Part shown: positions 1 through 5,702 of the stretch, in pieces
How positions within the stretch are numbered: position 1 is the first letter of the stretch
Layout: each line of letters opens with the position of its first letter
Origin: Planctomycetota bacterium
GTDB taxonomy: Bacteria > Planctomycetota > Phycisphaerae > WQYP01
Reading direction: 5' to 3'
Length of the DNA stretch: 26,000 nt
Assembly (NCBI GenBank): GCA_021809365.1
Contig: JAKBAC010000031.1
Span: 1 to 26,000, forward strand
The notes under the pieces: generated by a model
What the model was told of the DNA's origin: nothing
The model's database searches: none
The model's input: the letters and a program-made list of their open reading frames with translations, nothing else
Position numbers and translations under genes: made by a program

Positions 1-300
1 CAGCAGCACATCATTAATTGGCACCGCAATCTGTACGATGGTGTCGACCACGCTCCTGCGGTGGGAGAGGACGAACTCTTGGCTCTTTGTGAGAGTGGCC
101 CCGCCCCCCTGATAAAGATGGGCCTGACACCATCTGCCATATATGCCGTGGCTCTTGAGAAATTCCCAGAGCGTCGTTGGTTTGCAACATTGAAGCGGCA
201 AAGCGCACACCTTACTGCGGGCCTGTCTAACGATGTTCAACTCTACGCTTCGATGACAAAACAGTTAACGAACGCTCGCACAGTTGCTGTCGCGCAGTAA
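1..300 (+). CDS. 3' end of an unknown protein (partial)
   Basis: The frame is open from the first base of the window to a TAA at 298-300, giving about 99 residues, so the gene probably begins upstream. A GTG at 61 could serve as an internal start but has no clear ribosome binding site. The visible part is soluble and mixed in composition, with no membrane segment and no motif I recognise. A short stretch around residues 55-63 is rich in Arg, Phe and Trp. A 7-bp stem hairpin follows at 412-433, too far away to be assigned with confidence. It could also be a spurious open frame; the opposite strand has a shorter competing frame at 14-208. I cannot name a function. Confidence 0.35.
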   Translation, partial: QQHIINWHRNLYDGVDHAPAVGEDELLALCESGPAPLIKMGLTPSAIYAVALEKFPERRWFATLKRQSAHLTAGLSNDVQLYASMTKQLTNARTVAVAQ

Positions 301-492
301 TGGAGAATCTGCAACGCCCAATGTCACGATCTTATTTCGGCGGACAAGATGCCATCGGATGGGAAGCACGCGCAACTCACAGACCAATGCACCGAACTCT
401 GCATGGGAAGATTGTCGTTGTTTTCGACGACAAATAAAGGGACATTCCGAGAAATAAAACGGGGACGCGACTAGTTTCACCATGCCCAGCCT
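301..492. other. Intergenic stretch with hairpin and short repeat modules
   Basis: No gene is seen here. A hairpin with stem TTGTCGT (412-418) and ACGACAA (427-433) is followed by A/T-rich sequence. Two repeat modules then abut element A: GAGAAATAAAACGGGG at 449-464, and the 28-bp module at 462-489 that recurs at 4158-4185 with one mismatch. Confidence 0.5.
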
Positions 493-1076
493 GTAACTGT
501 TTACCGCTCCGCAGCAAATATTTGCAGTAACATCGCTGGCGAGCTCGGGCAATATGGTGGCATGCTGCATTTCGCTTTGGATGGCGAAATGCAAAAACTT
601 CGCCAGCAACATGATCGCATCGTGGAAGACATCATCCCCGCCAAGGTGGTGGCCCGCTGCTATCACACCATCAGCGGCTATTGCCCCGGATGCCGCAAGC
701 GGGTGGAGAGCCGGGCCCCTGAGCAGCCGCCGGGGCGGCAAAGGTACCGACAAGAAATAATTGCCCACGTCGGGTTTTTCAAATGTCCCTGATCGAGCAG
801 CTATCCGCTTCTATTTGCGGCTGTTCTCCCCGGCCTTGTTACATTTTGGGGGCTGACGTTCCACCTTGGAGGCCACCTGCTGAATCTTTCGCAGCGGTTC
901 GTGCAGACCAATCATTTGGTCCAATTATTTTATCCGACCGAATGTGTGCAACGCCCAAATTCTATCCTGAACTTTCCTGTAAAAATTTATTTGCGTTTCT
1001 TCCGGGGAGGGGTACACTTTATCCATGGTCTGGCCCCTTGCGAGCCTGACAGGCCGAAAAGGCCGTGACCGGTTAC
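493..1076 (+). mobile_element. IS66-derived non-autonomous element, copy A (584 bp)
   Basis: This copy begins GTAACTGTTTACCGC and ends ...GTGACCGGTTAC, so the two ends are an imperfect inverted pair (11 of 16 positions by eye). IS66-family elements are known to have termini that start with GTAA. The body matches copy C (3185-3768) along its whole length, with identical runs of about 35 to 50 bp, and both copies measure 584 bp. It encodes only a transposase zinc-ribbon stub (562-792), followed by a hydrophobic frame interrupted by a TGA at 790-792. No 8-bp target duplication is seen: the left flank is CCCAGCCT and the right flank is GAATTACA. The copy is therefore old, or its ends have changed. 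Mobilisation would need an IS66 transposase supplied from elsewhere. Confidence 0.65.
562..792 (+). pseudogene. IS66-family transposase fragment, zinc-ribbon region
   Basis: The 76-residue frame contains HDRIVEDI, then CYHTISGYCPGC and KRVESRAPEQPP. This is the zinc-binding segment near the N-terminus of planctomycete-type IS66 TnpC transposases, with the CPxC pair and the RxPEQPP tail. A complete TnpC is roughly 450-550 residues with a DDE catalytic domain; everything after the zinc ribbon is missing, replaced by unrelated sequence and a stop at 790-792. The leading helical region is also absent. It is a remnant with no expected transposase activity. The same fragment recurs at 3254-3475 with an internal stop, and its first residues recur near 1772. 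Confidence 0.7.
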
Positions 1077-1210
1077 GAATTACACGGCTTAAAGCCGGAG
1101 AATCAAGCATGATTTGTTCTCCCCCTGCGGACTGCGGAAATTGAGGTTCGTAATGCATGGAAAATCATGCCCGTGCGTGAATAACCCACTGACATCTTCA
1201 GGAGCATGAC

Positions 1211-1699
1211 ATGCCAACAATGGATTTCGCTGCGATAATAGCCGTCCTGATACTCATGGTTATAATTGGGGCAACGGTGGCTTGGGGTTTCGGATGGATC
1301 AATCGGCATGGCGGTGCGTCCGCCACCGCAGAAGTGGTGGACGATGCCGTCGATTCCATTCATGCGGTTGCGTTTCGCGCTGAAGGAAGCTGCAGGCAAG
1401 CGGTTAACACATTGGCAGCACCGCGAATTCGCCGTCATTTTATCTTTCGTGTTGCCGCATACCTTTTCTTCGCAACATTGATGACGTTGCTGTGGCTGCC
1501 TCTCGGAACGCAAGTTGCGACCCTTTGCGAACCAGCTGCCGCCGCGTTTGTCAAACACGGGACCGAGGTCGCCACCTATAAGCTGCATCTGTATTGGAAT
1601 GTCCGCATAGCCTTTGGCGTGATGGGCTTTCTCGTGGGGCTGGTCATCGGCGAAGCGGGTTACATCCTTCTTTCTCCATTCATACCCGCCGAGAAATAA
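1211..1699 (+). CDS. Unknown three-segment membrane protein
   Basis: This 162-residue protein starts at an ATG preceded by AGGAG with 7-nt spacing. Hydrophobic segments lie at about residues 6-28, 77-98 and 132-154, separated by a soluble stretch at 30-75 and a second at 99-131. I do not recognise the family. The last codons and the TAA stop lie in the repeat module GAGAAATAAAGCGGGG (1691-1706), which also occurs at 449 and 4123 where no such gene ends. The present C-terminus may therefore have been set by arrival of the repeat, and the ancestral protein may have been longer. Copy A of the IS66-derived element ends 134 bp upstream and shortened copy B begins at the 3' edge. A 220-residue frame on the opposite strand is taken as its shadow. 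Confidence 0.6.
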   Translation: MPTMDFAAIIAVLILMVIIGATVAWGFGWINRHGGASATAEVVDDAVDSIHAVAFRAEGSCRQAVNTLAAPRIRRHFIFRVAAYLFFATLMTLLWLPLGTQVATLCEPAAAAFVKHGTEVATYKLHLYWNVRIAFGVMGFLVGLVIGEAGYILLSPFIPAEK

Positions 1700-1705
1700 A
1701 GCGGG

Positions 1706-1855
1706 GTAACTGTTTACCGCTCCGCGGCAAATATTCGCAAGAACATCACTGGCGCGCTCGGGCAATTGATGGTATGCTGCATTGCGCTATGGATGGCGAA
1801 ATACAAAACAACGCAAACACCGGATTGCAAAGGCGGCCATAGGTCAGACCGTTAG
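1706..1855 (+). mobile_element. Shortened copy B of the IS66-derived element
   Basis: The left end GTAACTGTTTACCGC and about 100 bp after it match copies A and C, including the start of the transposase stub (a frame from the ATG at about 1772). The zinc-ribbon part and the rest of the body are missing. The segment CAGACCGTTAGC near 1844-1855 resembles the right end of copy A, which would make B an internally deleted copy of about 150 bp; this right boundary is tentative. B begins directly at the GAGAAATAAAGCGGGG module. Confidence 0.45.
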
Positions 1856-1856
1856 C

Positions 1857-2033
1857 ATGGCGCGATTCCGTGATCTGGCCAAGCTTTTCAAGTTGTTTCT
1901 TAAGCAATATGGCATTCACAAGGATAAATTCAGCCAGTACCGTGCGCGGATTTTACTGGCGAGCCAAGCTGCTGGGAGAAAGTTTAAAAAGACGCTGCTG
2001 CGTGCTCCATCATTTGTTTTGTCCATTGTTTAG
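1857..2033 (+). CDS. Possible small basic protein, unknown
   Basis: An ATG at 1857, directly after the putative right end of copy B, opens a 58-residue frame rich in Lys, Arg and Phe, with segments such as RDLAKLFKLFLKQYGI. There is no convincing ribosome binding site, and the frame converges on the restriction endonuclease gene ending at 2055. It may be a decayed fragment of a longer gene cut by the repeat, or chance. It is listed because its composition looks protein-like and it occupies an otherwise empty 200-bp gap. Confidence 0.2.
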   Translation: MARFRDLAKLFKLFLKQYGIHKDKFSQYRARILLASQAAGRKFKKTLLRAPSFVLSIV

Positions 2034-2054
2034 CAAAGCTGATGCGGCGATGGC

Positions 2055-3068
2055 TTACTCCCCGTCTTCTGCTGGTGGTTGGGGCACATATACCTTTTTG
2101 AGCGGCAGCGTCGCCTTATATTGTGAATCGATCTGCTCGTAGTGCGTGAGGATCAGTTCAATAATCTCGTCCTGGTCGACAAGCCTGAGATTTGTTTTTC
2201 CCCGAGCAAACGTTTTTGCCTGGTTGGTAAACGTGCCGAGTGTAATGAGTAATCCATATTCGCCATGCATTACTTTGCCGTAGAATGCGGATACGTCCGG
2301 GTCGCCAATATTGGCCGCAGAGCTTTTAACTTGGACCTTCACGATTGGTGGTTCGAATCCGAGTTCGTCCCTGTGTGCAATGATGTCAATCCCCCCATCT
2401 GGGCCTTCGGGCGCGACTCGGGTTCTGTATCCCATCGTGTTTAGCAGATTTGCCACAAAGCGAGCGAAGGGATGGCCCTTCATCTCTTCTGCGAGGGTCT
2501 TAAGTATATAGTCTTTGGTCGTCTCTTCGATATCGCTGACTACGTTTGGTATCGTTGTGTCCGCGCGAGCCGGTGCCAGTGTTGGATTACGTGCGAGCGC
2601 GTCTCTAAACTCTTCGGCGTAGGCTTTCACCTGGAATAAGCTCATTGCGGAGCCGATTTCGTAAAGTGCACCCTGAGAAAAAGCAGTTCGCGGAATTTCT
2701 TTTACCCATTCGACGTCGCGGACATTGGGATAAGCAGGATCAAGTTTGGGGTCGTGGCGGTAATCGCTCTGGACCGTGCCGATGTGAATCATGCGGCCCT
2801 GTTTTGAGGGGTATACCACAAGGTCCCCTTTTTTCATTTCGGTGACGAAACGGAACAACTGGCCTGCGCTGTTCGCGACGGCGGGGGACGTTTTTCCCGG
2901 GAACTTCTTCGCAAAGGCCTCCTTGAATGACTGGCGCTTCTTTTCTAGTAGCGATAGATCACCAACGAGGGGCCAACCGACGGCGACGACGTTCTCTTTG
3001 AGGAAGAGTGAATCCGCATTCCCCGTCTTTCCCGCATGAATACCCCAAATTATCGCTCCAGGCATCAT
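2055..3068 (-). CDS. Mrr-family restriction endonuclease with PUA-like N-terminal domain
   Basis: This 337-residue protein has two parts. Residues 1 to about 145 (WGIHAGKTG, VVAVGW, GDLVVYPSK, IHIGTV) resemble the PUA/EVE-like domains fused to Mrr-type nucleases, which in related systems read modified bases. Residues 197-312 form the Mrr catalytic domain of the PD-(D/E)xK fold: GGID with Asp228, then QVK with Gln246 and Lys248. Mrr-type enzymes cut DNA carrying foreign methylation, so a defence role is likely. AGGAG precedes the tandem ATGATG; spacing is 3 nt to the first and 6 nt to the second ATG (3063-3065), so the second may be the real start. No methyltransferase partner is adjacent, consistent with a stand-alone type IV enzyme. 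It is flanked by IS66-derived repeats, fitting an accessory gene. Confidence 0.85.
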   Translation of the reverse strand: MMPGAIIWGIHAGKTGNADSLFLKENVVAVGWPLVGDLSLLEKKRQSFKEAFAKKFPGKTSPAVANSAGQLFRFVTEMKKGDLVVYPSKQGRMIHIGTVQSDYRHDPKLDPAYPNVRDVEWVKEIPRTAFSQGALYEIGSAMSLFQVKAYAEEFRDALARNPTLAPARADTTIPNVVSDIEETTKDYILKTLAEEMKGHPFARFVANLLNTMGYRTRVAPEGPDGGIDIIAHRDELGFEPPIVKVQVKSSAANIGDPDVSAFYGKVMHGEYGLLITLGTFTNQAKTFARGKTNLRLVDQDEIIELILTHYEQIDSQYKATLPLKKVYVPQPPAEDGE

Positions 3069-3184
3069 TGGCTCCTAGCTGGCGTATAAGGCTACCCGCA
3101 ATTCATTCACCGCGATACGTAGCTTTTCCGCACCGCTAAATAGGGCGGTTATTTCAGGAATGTTACCATATCCATTGATTGGTA

Positions 3185-3768
3185 GTAACTGTTTACCGCT
3201 CCGCGGCAAATTTTCGCAAGAACATCGCTGGCGCGCTTGGGCAATATGGTGGCATGCTGCATTTCGCTTTGAATGGCGAAATACAAAAACATCGCCAGTA
3301 ACATGATCGCATCGTGGAAGACATCCTCCTCGCCAAGGTGGTGGCCTGCCGCTATCACACCATCAGCGGCTATTGCCCCGGATGCCGCAAGCGGGTGGAG
3401 AGTCGGGCCCCTGACCAGCCACCGGCGGCGGCAAAGGTGCCGACAAGAAATAATTGCCCACGTCGGGTTGTTTAAGTGGATATGGTTAAGCATCTATCCG
3501 CTTCTATTTGCGGCTGTTCTCCCCGGCCTTGTTACATTTTTTGGTCTGAAGTTCCACCTTGGAGGCCACCTGCTGAATCTTTCGCGGCGGTTCGTGCAGA
3601 CCAATCCTTGGATTCGACGAATTGATCCGACGGATTGTGTGCAACGCCCAAATTTTATCCCGAACTGTCCTGTAAAAATTTATTTACGTTTCTTCTGGAT
3701 GTGGGTAAACTTAGTTATTATCGGATTCTACGGTGAGTCCGACTGGCCCAAAGGCCGTGAACAGTTGC
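3185..3768 (+). mobile_element. IS66-derived non-autonomous element, copy C (584 bp)
   Basis: This is the same structure as copy A and the same measured length: left end GTAACTGTTTACCGC, right end GTGAACAGTTGC. The inverted ends match at 12 of 16 positions by eye. Flanks are GATTGGTA and TTTACTCG, so there is no target duplication. The right end lies 20 bp before the DUF4282 gene, whose promoter may therefore lie inside the element. The second half contains a hydrophobic frame that runs out of the element and overlaps the start of that gene. Confidence 0.65.
3254..3475 (+). pseudogene. IS66-family transposase zinc-ribbon fragment with internal stop
   Basis: This copy retains HDRIVEDI, YHTISGYCPGC and KRVESRAPDQPP in frame but has a TAA about 16 codons after the ATG, where copy A reads Gln. 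The frame ends at TAA 3473-3475. The catalytic DDE domain is absent. It is a dead relic and marks the two elements as descendants of the same truncated transposase. Confidence 0.65.
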
Positions 3769-3791
3769 TTTACTCGAGGATGCTGGCATGA
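3468..3791 (+). CDS. Possible small membrane protein within and beyond copy C
   Basis: From a possible TTG start at 3468 a 107-residue frame contains two hydrophobic stretches: WIWLSIYPLLFAAVLPGLV near the start and YLRFFWMWVNLVIIGF near residues 75-90. Its TGA overlaps the ATG of the DUF4282 gene as ATGA, the arrangement seen in translationally coupled genes. Copy A keeps the same frame (YPLLFAAVLPGLVTF, then FHLGGHLLNLS) but has a TGA just upstream at 790-792. No good ribosome binding site is seen, so it may be a relic rather than a working gene. Confidence 0.25.
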   Translation: MFKWIWLSIYPLLFAAVLPGLVTFFGLKFHLGGHLLNLSRRFVQTNPWIRRIDPTDCVQRPNFIPNCPVKIYLRFFWMWVNLVIIGFYGESDWPKGREQLLYSRMLA

Positions 3792-4093
3792 ACGAATTTC
3801 TCTCCTTTCGGAAAATGATCACTCCTCTTCTAATCCAGGTGATCTTTTGGATTGGCGTAGGGTTATGCGTTATCGCAGGCCTGATCGGCATCATCAGAGG
3901 AGCCGGAGCCGATTTCGGCGGTGGTACTCTGGTTTTGGAGGGGTTGCTGACGCTTCTCCTTGGCCCGCTCTTCGTCCGCATTTATTGCGAATTGTTGATC
4001 GTCATCTTCCGTATTCACGAGGAACTCGTGGCGATTCGCAAACGGCCGGCGGGATCGGCGATGGTGCCGCCGGCTTCGTCGTCCTCCAAATGA
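3788..4093 (+). CDS. DUF4282 family small membrane protein
   Basis: This 101-residue protein has an ATG preceded by GAGG with 8-nt spacing. Hydrophobic segments lie at residues 10-36 (MITPLLIQVIFWIG and on) and about 44-72, where LLLGPLFVRIYCELLIVIFR is the characteristic DUF4282 pattern: Arg and Glu inside the second helix, then a FRI-x-E-L tail. Members are small inner-membrane proteins of unknown function, about 80-120 residues long, so this one is full length. It starts 20 bp after copy C, and its start overlaps the stop of the preceding hydrophobic frame. The C-terminus is a short polar tail ending in a Ser run. Confidence 0.75.
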   Translation: MNEFLSFRKMITPLLIQVIFWIGVGLCVIAGLIGIIRGAGADFGGGTLVLEGLLTLLLGPLFVRIYCELLIVIFRIHEELVAIRKRPAGSAMVPPASSSSK

Positions 4094-4386
4094 CGCCGCA
4101 TTGCTGGTGAGATATTAAATTTGAGAAATAAAGCGGGGCCGCGACTTAACGGCATAAGGGACGCGACGAGTTTCACCATGCCCAGTCTCCTTGTTAGCCC
4201 CGCTTCGTCAGAGCAGTGTTCACCGACGCGGTCCACTGCTTAAGCTAATGGCATTCAGCCGCGTCCCCGTCGCGCTCCTCCGTTTGAAATGCTATGACGC
4301 CGATTTTCCGGCGCAACAGATGCGGATTCTCAACGGCCAGAAAAGGCACATGTAACGTCAAGGTTTTCATCAGCCCACCCGTGTCT
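4094..4386. repeat. Intergenic region with repeat modules
   Basis: No gene is seen here. GAGAAATAAAGCGGGG (4123-4138) recurs at 449 and 1691. The module at 4158-4185 repeats 462-489 with one mismatch (a T/G change in ACGCGAC-K-AGTTTCACC). An inverted match to GGGGACGCGG occurs near 4257-4266. The remaining sequence shows no coding signal. Confidence 0.5.
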
Positions 4387-4420
4387 CACGCAGCCATGGG
4401 ATTGCTCCCATGGCTACGTG
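4387..4420 (-). terminator. Hairpin downstream of fba
   Basis: Stem CACGCAGCCATGGGA (4387-4401) pairs with TCCCATGGCTACGTG (4406-4420) across a 4-nt loop, 15 bp long. The one mismatch becomes a G-U pair in a minus-strand transcript. It lies 35 nt past the fba stop. There is no U-tract, so it is either a processing or stability hairpin or an atypical terminator. Confidence 0.5.
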
Positions 4421-4454
4421 TGAAAGACATGCGAGATGCCGCCGCGTGAACCTA

Positions 4455-5480
4455 TCAGCCGGCCTTCTTGTGCGTGTAATACGTCGGCATCGGGCTGCCG
4501 AGTTTTTTCCACTGGGCAATGACGGCGTCGGATTTTCCGGCGCTGTTGAGCATGTGGAGTTTGCGCTGCACCATGGAAATAATGGCTTCACGCGCGGGGC
4601 CAAGGTAATTGCGCGGATCAAATTCAGCGGGCTTCGTGGCAAACACTTCGCGAATCTTCGCGGTCATCGCGAGGCGCAAATCGGTGTCGATGTTGACTTT
4701 GCACACGCCATACTTGCGCGCTGCCATGGCAATCTGATCTTCCGGCACGCCTTTGGCATTGGGCATCGCGCCACCGTACTTATTGACCAGATCGATAAAT
4801 TCCTGCGGGACGCTGCTGCTGCCGTGCATGACCAGCGGTATACCGGGGCAGGTTTTCATAATCTCTTCGATGCGATTGAAGGCGAGTTTGGCCTCATGCT
4901 TGAACTTAAATGCGCCGTGGCTGGTGCCGATGGCCACCGCCAGAGAATCCAGACCGGTGCGTTTGCAGAAGTCCGCCGCCTGCTGTGGATCGGTGAGATA
5001 TTTTTCGACATTCTTTTCATAATCATGGGCGTCCATGCCGACAACATCTTCTTCGATGCCGCCCAACATGCCCAATTCCGCTTCCACAACCACACCCGCG
5101 GCATGGGAAACTTTGACAGCTTCGGAAGTCAGGCGGACATTTTCCTCATAAGGATGGTGACTGCCGTCAATCATCACGCTGGTGTAGCCATCGTTGATGC
5201 ACGTTTTGATCAACTCAACGGTATCCCCGTGATCACAGTGAATGCAGATCGGGACTTCGGGATGATCCTCAACCGCGGCATTGATGATATGCCTCAGATA
5301 GCGGATGTTGGCATATTTGCGGGCACCCTTGGAAATTTGGAGGATACATGGGCTTTTCTCTTTGGCGCAGGCTTCAATGATGGACTGGGCCAGTTCCATG
5401 TTGTTCACGTTGAACGCGCCTATGGCAAATCCGCCGTTGTAGGCAAGGTCAAACATCGGTTTAGTGGTCATTAATGGCAT
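4455..5480 (-). CDS. fba: Fructose-bisphosphate aldolase, class II
   Basis: This 341-residue cytosolic enzyme reversibly joins dihydroxyacetone phosphate and glyceraldehyde 3-phosphate into fructose 1,6-bisphosphate in glycolysis and gluconeogenesis. Visible motifs are GAFNVNNME (residues 21-29), HCDHG (81-85, catalytic Asp83 and zinc ligand His84), the AELG motif near Glu134, GTSHG (185-189, zinc His188), VMHGSSS (217-223) and NIDTD (283-287). The length and the SKGARKYA segment point to the longer subgroup that includes Calvin-cycle-type CbbA aldolases. The ATG is preceded by AGGAG with 9-nt spacing. It stands alone on the minus strand, divergent from the DUF5695-like gene, with a 15-bp hairpin after its stop. 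All key residues are intact. Confidence 0.95.
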   Translation of the reverse strand: MPLMTTKPMFDLAYNGGFAIGAFNVNNMELAQSIIEACAKEKSPCILQISKGARKYANIRYLRHIINAAVEDHPEVPICIHCDHGDTVELIKTCINDGYTSVMIDGSHHPYEENVRLTSEAVKVSHAAGVVVEAELGMLGGIEEDVVGMDAHDYEKNVEKYLTDPQQAADFCKRTGLDSLAVAIGTSHGAFKFKHEAKLAFNRIEEIMKTCPGIPLVMHGSSSVPQEFIDLVNKYGGAMPNAKGVPEDQIAMAARKYGVCKVNIDTDLRLAMTAKIREVFATKPAEFDPRNYLGPAREAIISMVQRKLHMLNSAGKSDAVIAQWKKLGSPMPTYYTHKKAG

Positions 5481-5569
5481 TGTTTATTACTCCTGTATAT
5501 CTTGACAATAAAATCCAAAAGCCATCCAAGTCCAACATTGTAGAGATTTCCGGCTTGCTTGACCAGTGC

Positions 5570-5618
5570 ATCGCGAATACGATTGGATCGCGAATACAAG
5601 GGCGGGTGAGTATATAAT
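5570..5618 (+). promoter_or_regulatory. Direct repeats and -10 box upstream of the DUF5695-like gene
   Basis: ATCGCGAATAC occurs at 5570-5580 and again at 5587-5597, a 17-bp period. A perfect TATAAT follows at 5613-5618. There is no good -35 box at the usual spacing, so the direct repeats may be an activator site. The predicted transcript would have a leader of roughly 78 nt before the ATG at 5703. The inference is from sequence alone. Confidence 0.4.
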
Positions 5619-5702
5619 GCCTCGCAGGTTCGGCTTCATGTGAAGGCGGGCGTCGGCGCACAAGGTGAGATTCATCAACCATGAATGGGGGAACGATTGT
5701 CC

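Noticed and set aside
265..768. A 167-residue minus-strand frame across element copy A
   Set aside because: It is antisense to the IS66 zinc-ribbon stub, and a similar antisense frame appears at copy C for the same reason.
493..1076. 8-bp target-site duplication around elements A and C
   Set aside because: Flanks were compared (CCCAGCCT/GAATTACA and GATTGGTA/TTTACTCG) and do not match.
1103..1765. A 220-residue minus-strand frame opposite the membrane protein at 1211-1699
   Set aside because: The plus-strand gene has AGGAG at good spacing and three clear hydrophobic segments; the minus frame has neither and runs into repeat B.
4410..5474. A 354-residue plus-strand frame opposite fba
   Set aside because: The minus-strand frame is a complete class II aldolase with intact zinc and catalytic residues.
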